In this document: positions 35,651 through 44,810 of the stretch, in pieces | How positions within the stretch are numbered: the first letter of the stretch is position 1 | Layout of the letters: every line of letters begins with the position of its first letter | Assembly (NCBI GenBank): GCA_910575105.1 | Contig: CAJTDK010000002.1 | Span: 62,001 to 126,000, forward strand | From: Lachnospiraceae bacterium | Lineage (GTDB): Bacteria > Bacillota > Clostridia > Lachnospirales > Lachnospiraceae | Direction of reading: 5' to 3' | Length of the DNA: 64,000 nucleotides | Position numbers and translations under genes: made by a program | Notes under the pieces: generated by a model | The model's input: the letters and a program-made list of their open reading frames with translations, nothing else | Database searches by the model: none | What the model was told of the DNA's origin: nothing

Positions 35651-38600
35651 ATGGATTCAGTTATTGGCAGTTTCAATATGCAGGAGGCTATTAGAATTGA
35701 AAAAGAAAAAATCCGCAGGAAGTACCTCGACTCAGCCGAGGAAATAGTCAGCGGATATAACAAGGAGTGTGAACTGTCAAAGGACTATGAAGGAAGACAG
35801 ATGTTCGAGCTCCTTCAGAATGCAGATGATGAGGCAGCTGGTTCTTCTGGAAAAGTCCGGGTGACTTTTGACGGGAAAACCCTATCTGTTTCCAATACTG
35901 GGGAGCCTTTTAGTTTCAGTGGTGTCAAATCGCTACTATACCCATATGCGAGTCCCAAGAAAATCCATGCGAATAAGATAGGATGTAAAGGTCTTGGTTT
36001 CAGATCGATACTGACGTGGGCAAAGAGCGTGACAGTCGCTTCCAAAGATTTTACCATTCAGTTTTCAAGGGAATATGCCAAGGCATTCTTGCAGTCTATT
36101 CTTGAAGAAAAACCGAGACTTCGAGAGGAAATCAAAACACTGACAAACGAACCTTGGCCCATTGCGACTCTGACTTGCCCTAAAGTGCTCACTAAGAGTG
36201 TCTTGGAGGATGGTTTTTATACGAGCATAATTATGGAATGCCGTGAAGATTTGGCAGATGTTATTGAGGAGCAGATTATCAGCCTTCAGTTTGAGGAACT
36301 TGTTTTTCTGCCGAACCTCAAGGAAATTGAAATCATCTGTAATGACTACCATCGGAAATTTTACAAGGTGGTTGAGGGCGATGAAGTAATAATCGAGACC
36401 AGAAATTTTTCGGATGACACGACCGAATGTGCCAGTTGGAAACTGTATAGGAGAACAGGCATCATCAAGGATGAAAACGGCAATGATAAGACATACGAGT
36501 TTATTATTGCCTACGATTCTTCTGGTGAGCAACACGGTGAGGTTTTGTACTCATATTTTAAGACAGATGTTAAACTGGGTTTTCCGGCACTGATTCACGG
36601 AACTTTTGAACTGACGAGTGACAGGAACAGTCTCCAGAAACAGAGCCAAGTGAACAAACAGCTGGTACCACTGCTTGCTGGTTTTATGGTTCAAACGGCA
36701 GTAAAGATTTCCGAGGAACAGGCAGAGTGTGATTATAAACCACTCAGCCTGGTTATCACATCGGATATGGACATCGTCCTAAAAGATATATATAAACTTG
36801 ATCAACTTCTCCGAAACGAGGTTCATGAAAAGAGTATTCTTCCGACAATTGGGAACAAATATATTTCCATAAATGATGCACCCAAGTATACTGCTGTCTC
36901 ATTCGCAGATGTTTTGAATCCGGAGATGTTTCCAGAGTTACTGAAGCCGACTGGCGAAGAATTCATTGAAGACTATCTTGAATCAGACCTCGATATTGAT
37001 TTTTATAGTTATGAAGAATTCTGTAACCTTCTCAACAATAGTATTAGTGATTATTCCCTGGAAGAGAAGGCAGAATTGAACTTGCTTATAAAAAGCAAGT
37101 TCCAGTGGTCATTCAACCCAAACGTATTTCCACATTTGCTTGTCGATAGTAACGGAGAAAATATATGTGACGGAGCAAAAGTCTATCCTTTGCCGAACGA
37201 GGAGCAGGTAATCGATCTCCCGAAGTGGGTGGATATCAAGTTCTTAAGCACAGAACTAGAACATTTGCTTTATAAAAAACTCGGAGTACATAGCGGACGA
37301 AGGGGACTGGTTGCGGAACTCTCTAAATACAACATGGAAGAATACAGCTTCGAAAAATTGTTGCGGAGCGTTGTAAATCAGTTTGATGACTCACTTGTAT
37401 CTGCTGATAAGTGTTCTGATGTACTGAACTGGTTGTGGAAGTATTATAACCAGGAAGACAGACAACCGATTCCGGATGTACGGGTAAAGGTAATCTGTAG
37501 GGATGGTGTAATACGATATGCTAGAGAATGCTATATCGGAAAGGAATATGGGAACTCTCTCGGAGAGCGACTTATACAGCTGTATTCACAGAATTTTATT
37601 GCATTGAAGGAATTAAAAATTGACTGTGAAGATATTACTGGAATTGCGGGATTCCTGGAGTGGCTTGGTGCAGCAAAGTACCCACGGATAGTAAAGAAAA
37701 CATTGTCTCCAGAAGAATGCAAGCCTTTTTTGAAAATCTGTTATCCCCTGTATGTCCAAGGAGATAACTGTTGGTATGATTCGTCTGAGTTCTACAACAT
37801 ACACGAGGTGTCTGTCGGTTCGATTGAAAACATTGAACAGGTAATTACTGGGGCGAATTTTAACGATTTGCTGGTATGGTTTGTCCTAGATAGTGATATC
37901 AAGCAGAGAATCTATGCGGATACAGAGGTAAACAATTCGTTCTCATGTATAACAGGGTGGCCGGGGTACAAGCAAAACCTACGAAAAGTCACACCAATTT
38001 ATATTAAATCGTATCTTAGGTATTACTTGTCTACCGTGAAGTGGATTCCAGATGACCAAGGGAACAAAGAAATACCGGAATATTGTTGCTTTGAGGATAA
38101 TTCGCTTGCTCCCTTTATTATCGTTCCGAAAATTGACTACGGATATATACGGACAGAAGTCGGAAGAAATTGCCGAAAAGACATAGATGCCATTCTAAGC
38201 CGTATCGGTGTTGCGGATGTTTTCCAAGAAATGAAAAACACTGTTGTTTATCAGGCACTGATGAAATTGCCGGAACTCGATCTGAAATGCAAACTTGGTA
38301 GGCCTATTTACAGAAAAATAATCAGAGAAGGATTTACCCCGGAAGAATACAAAAAAGAAAACCCAGATTATGATGCTTTTATAAAAAATGGCATGGTATT
38401 GGCAAAGCAGAATGGCACGAAAAAATATGTTCCTGTTTCACAGGCACGGTACGCTGACAAAAAGGTATTCAGCGAAGACATCCTCGGCAGCTTCAATATG
38501 TTTGACATTGATGCCAGATCCGGTGAAGAAAAGATAAAAAAGCTGTTCGGAGTCCAACCGCTAAAATATATAAATGTTGAAACAGATGGTGAGCCAGTAC

Positions 38601-40348
38601 TGCATTTGCTTGATGAGGCTTTCAAAAAGGAATATCAGCGGTTCATTCCGTTTGTTTTTGCTTGCAGAAGCGGATTGAAAAATGCAAACACAGATTTCAG
38701 AAGGCTGAAATCATCAAAGGTCATTTTATGTAGCAGCATTACGATTAGATATATGTTTAGAACTGAATCCAGGGTGTCTACTCTGAAGGAGTATGAAACC
38801 GTTTATCTGCGCAAGGAAAATACCGCATACATCTGCTTATCAAGAAAGTTTACAGATTTTGCAATACTGAAACAAAATTTTGAGTTCGCAGATGCGGTAG
38901 CGGAACTGATTACAGAAATTCTGGATGTTAATGAGGATAAAGATTTCTTCCGGGATTTGTTCCGGGAGAGCGATTTTGTCAGGGAAAAGAAGATGCGTAT
39001 CGATAAGGGCGATGAGAACCTAGAACTCCTGATGGATGCCAGACGCAGATTCAACTCAGAGATTAACTTGCGTGACGAATTTTGGATGACGCTTGCTGAT
39101 ATTGTCCATGTTTCAAACATAGAGGTAAATTCTTTTACAGCGGACGAGTTGATAGCCGCAATGCAGCTTCCTGCAAATATCGATGCAGGTATCCGTTATG
39201 AGAACCTGAATGCCTTTGAGAATATGCCGATCTTATCCCGGATTTTTGGGGAACTAGGAATTGACACCGTACAGTACAACATGTCTGCAAACCACACCTT
39301 GGATGTATCACTGTACTGGGCCTTTATGCTGAAAAATAAAATGAAATGGTATAGATCTAGATACCAGGCATATCTGATTGATGAACTGGATGGCGAAAAT
39401 GATGCGGCAGTTCAGTATGACCAGTACATAGAGGAGTACGATTATCTTGAGCCGACTATTGAGAATTCATTCTCTGTAGACCTTGACGCTGTATTCGCTG
39501 CTGAATGCGGTGTTAAATTTGATGAATTGGATGGTTATTCAGATGAGAAGGCAGCAAAGATTATGGCAACAGAAAGAGGTAAGATTTCCGATGAAGACTG
39601 GGAAAAACTGAAAACCGCGTACTCACCTACGAGGATTGAGATATATCTGATTTTGGGACGAATCGATGAATTACTCAATCCTCCTGACGAATCTCAGGAA
39701 GAGAAAAACAACTTGGAACAAAGCGAACCGCAGAATATCAAGAATCTTGCCAGCGAGATATTTACGACTCCGGCACAAGGCTTCTCCATGATTGAAACGC
39801 AGACGATGGAGAACAACACAGAGAAGAGTGGAAGCATGAAGCATAAGAAGCACCTGAAAAAGGCTTATTCAGATCTTTCTGATTGGAAAAAGCAGGAGAT
39901 TGGAATTGTTGGAGAGGCCTGTGTTTATAAAGAATTGTTGGCTCTGTATCCAGATGCGAGATGGGTATCTGGCAATGCAGAGAAAGCAGGACATGCTCCT
40001 AAGGGGGATGATACCTGTGGCTACGATATCAAGTACACAGATGAATCAGGCATAATTCAGTATGTGGAAGTAAAGGCTTCGAGGAACGAGGATATAACAT
40101 TCCTGCTTTCTGACAGCGAACTACGATTTGGCTGTAAGAATGCAGCAAACTATGAGATTATTTATGTTGTTGTAGGCGAAGACGGAAAACCTGCTCATCA
40201 ACCTTGGAGGCTTGGACACATATTTGATTTTGTGGAGGGCGAGGATCTTCTCCACAATAATCGCTTTTCCATTGAGAGTGACAGTTACCGAGTAGTGGCT
40301 CAACCCATAGAGACGAATGACAGTAATATTGTTTGTGGCTCGAAATAA
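35651..40348 (+). CDS. Giant Hsp90-like ATPase (sacsin-type) with C-terminal DUF3883/NOV nuclease-like domain
   Basis: A 1565-residue protein. The N-terminus is a GHKL/Bergerat ATPase: N box ELLQNADDEA (about 50), SVSNTGEPFS (about 79) and glycine box KIGCKGLGFRS (about 110), as in sacsin and NO VEIN proteins. The central ~1,200 residues are unrecognised. The C-terminus (about 1415-1530) fits DUF3883: GIVGEACVYKELL, CGYDIKY and VEVKAS form a PD-(D/E)XK-like core. Start ATG 35651 with AAAGGAG 11-12 bases ahead. It is alone, near a type I system and phage/ICE debris, so a DNA-defence role is inferred. Confidence 0.8.
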   Translation: MDSVIGSFNMQEAIRIEKEKIRRKYLDSAEEIVSGYNKECELSKDYEGRQMFELLQNADDEAAGSSGKVRVTFDGKTLSVSNTGEPFSFSGVKSLLYPYASPKKIHANKIGCKGLGFRSILTWAKSVTVASKDFTIQFSREYAKAFLQSILEEKPRLREEIKTLTNEPWPIATLTCPKVLTKSVLEDGFYTSIIMECREDLADVIEEQIISLQFEELVFLPNLKEIEIICNDYHRKFYKVVEGDEVIIETRNFSDDTTECASWKLYRRTGIIKDENGNDKTYEFIIAYDSSGEQHGEVLYSYFKTDVKLGFPALIHGTFELTSDRNSLQKQSQVNKQLVPLLAGFMVQTAVKISEEQAECDYKPLSLVITSDMDIVLKDIYKLDQLLRNEVHEKSILPTIGNKYISINDAPKYTAVSFADVLNPEMFPELLKPTGEEFIEDYLESDLDIDFYSYEEFCNLLNNSISDYSLEEKAELNLLIKSKFQWSFNPNVFPHLLVDSNGENICDGAKVYPLPNEEQVIDLPKWVDIKFLSTELEHLLYKKLGVHSGRRGLVAELSKYNMEEYSFEKLLRSVVNQFDDSLVSADKCSDVLNWLWKYYNQEDRQPIPDVRVKVICRDGVIRYARECYIGKEYGNSLGERLIQLYSQNFIALKELKIDCEDITGIAGFLEWLGAAKYPRIVKKTLSPEECKPFLKICYPLYVQGDNCWYDSSEFYNIHEVSVGSIENIEQVITGANFNDLLVWFVLDSDIKQRIYADTEVNNSFSCITGWPGYKQNLRKVTPIYIKSYLRYYLSTVKWIPDDQGNKEIPEYCCFEDNSLAPFIIVPKIDYGYIRTEVGRNCRKDIDAILSRIGVADVFQEMKNTVVYQALMKLPELDLKCKLGRPIYRKIIREGFTPEEYKKENPDYDAFIKNGMVLAKQNGTKKYVPVSQARYADKKVFSEDILGSFNMFDIDARSGEEKIKKLFGVQPLKYINVETDGEPVLHLLDEAFKKEYQRFIPFVFACRSGLKNANTDFRRLKSSKVILCSSITIRYMFRTESRVSTLKEYETVYLRKENTAYICLSRKFTDFAILKQNFEFADAVAELITEILDVNEDKDFFRDLFRESDFVREKKMRIDKGDENLELLMDARRRFNSEINLRDEFWMTLADIVHVSNIEVNSFTADELIAAMQLPANIDAGIRYENLNAFENMPILSRIFGELGIDTVQYNMSANHTLDVSLYWAFMLKNKMKWYRSRYQAYLIDELDGENDAAVQYDQYIEEYDYLEPTIENSFSVDLDAVFAAECGVKFDELDGYSDEKAAKIMATERGKISDEDWEKLKTAYSPTRIEIYLILGRIDELLNPPDESQEEKNNLEQSEPQNIKNLASEIFTTPAQGFSMIETQTMENNTEKSGSMKHKKHLKKAYSDLSDWKKQEIGIVGEACVYKELLALYPDARWVSGNAEKAGHAPKGDDTCGYDIKYTDESGIIQYVEVKASRNEDITFLLSDSELRFGCKNAANYEIIYVVVGEDGKPAHQPWRLGHIFDFVEGEDLLHNNRFSIESDSYRVVAQPIETNDSNIVCGSK

Positions 40349-40402
40349 CACAGTCGATACTACGAGACGATAACATTCGATTTTTGATATGTTCCCCAGA
40401 AC

Positions 40403-40524
40403 TATCAATCGTGGATATGTTTCCGCATACGGCAGGCACGGTTGATAGGTTTCTGGCTACGACTGACATTCATCTCATTGTCTCACGGCATGTTGAGACG
40501 TGCGTCCTTTTGGGTAGGAAATAG
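40403..40524 (+). other. RlmD-like box with insert, candidate attachment remnant
   Basis: One frame reads SIVDMFPHT, then 18 unrelated residues, then RHVETCVLLGRK and a stop. In RlmD, VDMFPHT runs directly into the HVET box, so about 55 bases appear inserted. An imperfect palindrome spans 40406-40452: arms CTATCAATCGTG and CACGGTTGATAG match at 11 of 12. These are traits of a recombinase attachment site. Confidence 0.5.
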
Positions 40525-40525
40525 T

Positions 40526-40810
40526 AACACTGCTGAAACAGTCTATGCGTATGTGAATTATGAGCCAAAAGATAATGAATATCTGAAGGATGTCAAAGGT
40601 TGTGCAACCTATACGGAAATTAAAGAATGGATAATGTCAGAATATGGTTTGAAGGTATCGTCTTTGTATGTGGCGCAGATAAAAGACAAGTGTGGTTTGG
40701 AGAAGCGTCTGAATTATAATGTAGGCGATAATAAAAGCCGTGTGCCGAAATGCCCGCCGGAGAAAGAGAAAGTGATTATGGAGGCGTTTAGGCATTTTAA
40801 TATGATATAA
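40526..40810 (+). pseudogene. RlmD (RumA) C-terminal tail fragment
   Basis: A frame without its own proper start encodes TVYAYVNYEPKDNEYLKD, then YTEIKEWIMSEYGLKVSSLY and a tail ending EKVIMEAFRHFNMI. I recognise this as the tail domain following the methyltransferase in clostridial RlmD (23S rRNA U1939 methylation). It lies one frame off the HVETCVLLGRK box ahead. The catalytic part would be left of the stacked elements. Confidence 0.6.
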
Positions 40811-40918
40811 GATATTCTGCCGAGCTTCAAAAAGAATGTTGATTTTCAGGTTTAAAAATGTTATATTATAGAAAAGGAGCAACCGCCCACAAAGTGGTTA
40901 GCCTCCACAAGATAAAGC

Positions 40919-40960
40919 ATAAGCCTACCTGCATCCGCCAAGATTACAAGGTAGGCTTAT
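40919..40960. terminator. Perfect 12-bp hairpin at the end of the toxin gene
   Basis: ATAAGCCTACCT (40919-40930) pairs perfectly with AGGTAGGCTTAT (40949-40960), immediately beyond the stop of the minus-strand toxin. Such bidirectional stems end the overlapping RNAs of type I systems. Confidence 0.65.
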
Positions 40961-41059
40961 TTATTTTCGCTTGTTGTTCCTATTGTCTAAATAGGCAAGC
41001 AATGCAACGAGAAACGAACCACCAAAAAATAACAGGCTTAAAACTTCGTATGTACTCAT
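40961..41059 (-). CDS. Holin-like type I toxin peptide
   Basis: A 32-residue hydrophobic peptide, MSTYEVLSLLFFGGSFLVAL with tail LAYLDNRNNKRK. It is of the TxpA/BsrG-like 'putative holin-like toxin' type: one membrane helix and a charged tail. GGGAGGTG lies 6 bases before the ATG. A cis-antisense RNA antitoxin would be expected on the plus strand around 40880-40960. The rest of 40811-41262 holds no other gene. Confidence 0.75.
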   Translation of the reverse strand: MSTYEVLSLLFFGGSFLVALLAYLDNRNNKRK

Positions 41060-41262
41060 ATGCATCACCTCCCGTCTTCTGTGAAGTGAGGGAGGCTACC
41101 ACCTTGTAACACGGCTACTCTGGCACAGATTATAGCATATCTCACGCTGTACAGCAATCTGCTTTTTTCTACTCTTTGGATTTCTCCGTAAATACTTCCC
41201 CCATCAACAACAATAAAATATTCGGGTGCATTTTTGAAATATAACACAGGAAGGAGACAAAA

Positions 41263-41568
41263 ATGAATAAGTTGATACAGGATTTAATTGAAAAAGGCAT
41301 GGGGAATTTCATGGACAGGAGCCGGGATGCATTAGCCTGGGCAGACGAAATCTATCTGAATGACATCAAAGATGAGAATGAATTGGAACAGCGGTATAAA
41401 AGCCTTGACTTAACCAAAGAGCAGAAAATAATCATAAATGATTATGTAGCGTGTACTTCAACAGTCAATCATCGCTATGCCGATATTTCATACATGTGCG
41501 GCATTAAGGATACGGTCATCATACTCGTTTCACTGGGGCTGATAAAAGGCGTTGAAGCTGAAGAGTAA
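41263..41568 (+). CDS. Unknown 101-residue protein
   Basis: Starts MNKLIQDLIEKGMGNFMDRS; helical and acidic, no membrane segment. ATG with AAGGAG ahead. Likely a small accessory gene of the decayed element. Not recognised beyond being of a kind common in clostridial mobile elements. Confidence 0.6.
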   Translation: MNKLIQDLIEKGMGNFMDRSRDALAWADEIYLNDIKDENELEQRYKSLDLTKEQKIIINDYVACTSTVNHRYADISYMCGIKDTVIILVSLGLIKGVEAEE

Positions 41569-41592
41569 TATATGCAATATGCCCTTAAAAAA

Positions 41593-41630
41593 ACGACTTT
41601 AGAGCCAGTCGTAAAAACAGGCTCTTTTTT
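41593..41630 (+). terminator. Terminator with an overlapping alternative stem
   Basis: AGAGCC (41601-41606) pairs with GGCTCT (41620-41625) followed by TTTTT. The overlapping pair ACGACT/AGTCGT (41593-41612) would exclude it, an attenuator-like arrangement, though it may be chance. Confidence 0.5.
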
Positions 41631-41669
41631 GCTGCCAGAAAATATATCAGATGAAAGGGGAAGTCAATC

Positions 41670-42233
41670 ATGGCGGAATTATGTGATTTAGTGGAAGTAG
41701 TGGAAAACAACATGGAATGCGTGGTATTGAAAGTGAAGAAGGGCGCAGGGATGCAGCTTATACGTCTGGGATGCTTTGACGGGGACGAAACCATGTTCAG
41801 GCTGACGAAAGGGAGCAGCCATACCTGCACCATGTTCCGTGACGGGAGGAAGCCTGTTTCATGGAGCTGGGGAGAATCAGGACACACGCTGGTATGTGAT
41901 TCCCTATATAAATGCGGTGATATGGTAAAAAGATGCATTTCCGATGATTTCGGCATCTACATGGGAAAGGACGCAATGAAGAGAATGCAGACACTCTATG
42001 TTAGGTCATTAGAGGATATGAAAGGCAAAGAAGAGCATTACAAGCTGATGTGGTGGGAACACGACGAGGCCGTCTGCCTCCATAAAAATGGCGAGTACTG
42101 CATATGGGTAACGGGGCTGGAAAAGGCAAAAGAATATGTAAGCAGGAAGATTGCCGTTGAATACATATCAGATATATATCGTTCTCCGCAGACCGGATGC
42201 TATATCATGGATATAAAAGGCGCAAGAAAATAG
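41670..42233 (+). CDS. Unknown 187-residue protein
   Basis: Starts MAELCDLVEVVENNMECVVL, with AAAGGGGA ahead of the ATG. Soluble, Cys- and Trp-containing, with no motif I recognise. It heads a run of four small co-directional genes (to 42997). Confidence 0.6.
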   Translation: MAELCDLVEVVENNMECVVLKVKKGAGMQLIRLGCFDGDETMFRLTKGSSHTCTMFRDGRKPVSWSWGESGHTLVCDSLYKCGDMVKRCISDDFGIYMGKDAMKRMQTLYVRSLEDMKGKEEHYKLMWWEHDEAVCLHKNGEYCIWVTGLEKAKEYVSRKIAVEYISDIYRSPQTGCYIMDIKGARK

Positions 42234-42271
42234 ATTCTAAAGTCAGGAATAAAGCGAAAGGACGGCCAGGG

Positions 42272-42463
42272 ATGGCAGATTACAAGATTTTATATTATGA
42301 AATCTATGAGTTTTCGCAATGCCCAACAGACAGCGGCAGATACTATGGTAAAACCCCGGTATTGGAGCAGGCGGAAACTGTTATCAGAAACGCAAAGGAA
42401 AATGGCAAACTGCTCTTTATGAAAGCGGTTTGCAGTGACGGAAAGAAACGGTTTATGTTCTGA
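42272..42463 (+). CDS. Unknown 63-residue protein
   Basis: MADYKILYYEIYEFSQCPTD at the start; short, mixed alpha/beta. Start ATG 42272. Second gene in the run of small accessory genes. Confidence 0.5.
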   Translation: MADYKILYYEIYEFSQCPTDSGRYYGKTPVLEQAETVIRNAKENGKLLFMKAVCSDGKKRFMF

Positions 42464-42485
42464 CCGTAACGAAAGGAGCTGACGC

Positions 42486-42716
42486 ATGGAACAAACAATT
42501 AGGGAGATAATCGCACAGGCAGACGATGAAAGAAATTTTGATTTAATCCGCTGGGTGAAAGATATTCTGGATGATTTTGCATCTGCCCATAACTGCCCTC
42601 CGGATTGGCGACATATCGGGGCAGGGCTTGTAGGGGAGTACACAGCAGATTCATGGGTGTATGAAAATCTGGAACTGTATAATTTTGTGGAAATCCCAGA
42701 AGGAGGCGAAGAATAA
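42486..42716 (+). CDS. Unknown 76-residue protein
   Basis: MEQTIREIIAQADDERNFDL at the start; acidic. AAAGGAG lies 8 bases before the ATG. It ends two bases before the next start, so they are coupled. Confidence 0.55.
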   Translation: MEQTIREIIAQADDERNFDLIRWVKDILDDFASAHNCPPDWRHIGAGLVGEYTADSWVYENLELYNFVEIPEGGEE

Positions 42717-42718
42717 AT

Positions 42719-42997
42719 ATGAAGACCGGATTATTAGAAGTTATGGAACAGGTGAAGATTTACTTCAAAGAGAATCTTCCCAAGTACACTGTTCTGAAAA
42801 TCAGAAAGAAATCGTACCATCCTGACGATTCACATCTTTACATGGTAGAAGCTGAAAAAGACGATGGCACATACGCTGTCTGGACATGCTGGAACCAGAA
42901 GCTGAAAAGCCTGAACCATGGGCATTATGGCTTACATAGCAAAGAAGACTGTGAAAAGGTAATGGATGAGTTTTATTACAGCAGAGATTCTGGATAA
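42719..42997 (+). CDS. Unknown 92-residue protein
   Basis: MKTGLLEVMEQVKIYFKENL at the start; soluble, with VWTCWNQKLKSLNHGHYGLH in the middle. Last gene before the iteron region. Confidence 0.55.
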   Translation: MKTGLLEVMEQVKIYFKENLPKYTVLKIRKKSYHPDDSHLYMVEAEKDDGTYAVWTCWNQKLKSLNHGHYGLHSKEDCEKVMDEFYYSRDSG

Positions 42998-43000
42998 GGT

Positions 43001-43350
43001 GTAAGAAAGTTTGTAAGAAAATTTGTAAGAAAGTACAGGAATGGCATACAGAAAAAGCCTGGTTTATGAGGGTTTTTAGTGGGTGTAAGAAAGTGGAAAA
43101 ATGCCTGCTTTAAAACCCAATACAGGCAAGGGTTTTAAAGGGCGTAAGAATGTATGAAAGTTTTTCCAACCCTTATATATATAAAAAATATACATATACA
43201 CATATATGATACACATATAATTTTTTTTCTATAATTGACTTAAAAAAACTTTCATACATTCTTACAATGGGCTGTTTCCCTTGATTTATAAGGCTTTTTG
43301 GCGTATGAAAGTATATTTTAAGAGTCTTACAAACTTTCATACTTTCTTAC
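43001..43350. other. Iteron-rich AT island, candidate replication origin
   Basis: GTAAGAAAGT-type 10-mers occur at 43001, 43013, 43025, 43085 and 43144 on the plus strand and inverted (ACWTTCTTAC) at 43256 and 43341. ATGAAAGT follows at 43154 and 43304 and is inverted at 43248 and 43333. A perfect 22-bp inverted repeat joins 43144-43165 and 43244-43265 around a 78-base stretch almost only A and T. Iterons plus an AT-rich unwinding region are the layout of plasmid-type origins. No gene is supported in 42998-43508. Confidence 0.65.
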
Positions 43351-43508
43351 ATTTTCTTCTGTATGGTTCTATAAGAAATCCATCTTCTGTAAGTTTGAAA
43401 AATGAATCGGAAATCCTGCTTTTTATTTGTATAAAGAAAATGAAAACAGTTTGTGATTATAACAGCCCTGTGGCTGCGGGAGCGTTTAGAAAAGGAGGCA
43501 TTGCTATT

Positions 43509-44129
43509 ATGAAAAGGAGAACCCTTGTGTATATGATATTCAGGGAAGATTATGTTGGTCTGCGGACGGTCAGCCGTTCCCAAAAATCCCCACATAGATT
43601 CTATATTTCCCGCCATAAGCTGGATGAGCTGGAGCATAGGCCGGAGGTTATCGCCTGTGATATCCATTCCTTTGCCGTACTGCGCCGGGACACCTATGCT
43701 GGAACCTTAGAGATTGCGTTCACCTGGCTTGGAGGCGATAAGAATAGCCTTTCCGGCTATCAGGATACCATTATCCTGCCTTATGATGAAATGGTGGAAC
43801 ACCTGCACGAAAGCGTATTAGAAAGTGAGCCTATCGTATGGAAAGTACTTTCGGTAGATGATTCCGTGGGGCAGGCAAGGATTGTATTCAAAAGCAGGAA
43901 GAACTTACATGCAGCTTTGGGAAACGGCACCATCCGTCGTAAGTTAATCCGGTTCCTGCGTGACCAGTTCAAATGGGGAAACTCTGAAGAAATTGAGATT
44001 TACGATGACTTTGTGCCTTACAGCTTTTTCTTCCGGGAAATCAAAGACGGGAAGGCTGGCATATCCGGCGGGCTGATTCTACATGGGCAGGAGGATATGG
44101 AAAAGGCTTATTATTCGATGCATACATAA
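43509..44129 (+). CDS. Unknown 206-residue protein next to the iteron region
   Basis: Starts MKRRTLVYMIFREDYVGLRT, with AAAGGAGG 10 bases ahead; an upstream in-frame start (43281) would lie inside the iterons. Soluble, basic in the middle (RRKLIRFLRDQFKW). Its place beside the putative origin would suit a replication or partition role, but no family is recognised. Confidence 0.6.
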   Translation: MKRRTLVYMIFREDYVGLRTVSRSQKSPHRFYISRHKLDELEHRPEVIACDIHSFAVLRRDTYAGTLEIAFTWLGGDKNSLSGYQDTIILPYDEMVEHLHESVLESEPIVWKVLSVDDSVGQARIVFKSRKNLHAALGNGTIRRKLIRFLRDQFKWGNSEEIEIYDDFVPYSFFFREIKDGKAGISGGLILHGQEDMEKAYYSMHT

Positions 44130-44191
44130 GAATCTTTGCTGCACAGTTTGCAATTCAAATGCTGCCATTTTAAGCTGTCCGCATATTGTAG

Positions 44192-44222
44192 GCAGCTTAA
44201 TTTTTTTCTGCCTGCCAGCAGA
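44192..44222. repeat. Hairpin repeat, left copy
   Basis: GGCAGCTTAATTTTTTTCTG with flanks forms a stem GGCAG/CTGCC. A close copy lies at 47710-47741. The two flank the DUF488, VbhA-Fic and RES genes. The remaining 44130-44290 bases hold no gene. Confidence 0.5.
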
Positions 44223-44290
44223 AAAACGGGAGCATGGATGAAACATAGAAATCAGATTTTCAAAATCAGACTACTGTAGGGAGAAAGATT

Positions 44291-44697
44291 ATGATAACTA
44301 TTACAGACCTCCGTAATGTAAACTATGCAGCATATGACGAAGTGTGGGCAATTGTCCGCTCACTCAAGAACCCTGGGAATATGAAGCATGTCCCGGAGCT
44401 GTCCCCTTCCTGGCGTTATTCAAAAAGTATTTGCAGTTAAGGGATACAGGGAAATGGAATGCAGATGCGTTCAGAAGTATTTATGTTCCGACATTCTTAA
44501 AAGAGATGTCGGGCATAGGAGCACGGAAGAAGCTTTCCGAGCTTATAGAACTGGACAGGCAGGGAAAGAGAATCTGTTTGATTTGCTTTTGTCATGATGA
44601 AACTTTGTGTCACCGAAGCATTATTGCGGGAATCCTGCAATACGCAGGCATCCATGTACAGGGTGTGAAAGGTGATTATTTAAAATATGGCAGGTAA
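44291..44697 (+). pseudogene. DUF488-family gene with a frameshift
   Basis: The N-terminal frame (MITITDLRNVNYAAYDEVWA to PELSPSW) and the C-terminal frame (FKKYLQLRDTGKWNADAFRS to GVKGDYLKYGR) join only if one base is added near 44411. The C-terminal CFCHDETLCHRSIIAG is the DUF488 cysteine/histidine block. Function of the family is unknown. Start ATG with GGGAGAAAG ahead. A sequencing slip is the alternative. Confidence 0.65.
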
Positions 44698-44810
44698 CTT
44701 GTGTCATCCGGCCTTTAGGTTGGATGCTCAATGAGCTGTTCGGAGAAAAATTTTTAGATGAATTTTATTACGGCAAAAATATATAGTAAAACCAAAGGAG
44801 AACTCCAAAT

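Noticed and set aside
43001-43034. Short direct repeats as a CRISPR array
   Set aside because: Units are 10 bases with 12-base period, no spacers of uniform length and no cas genes.
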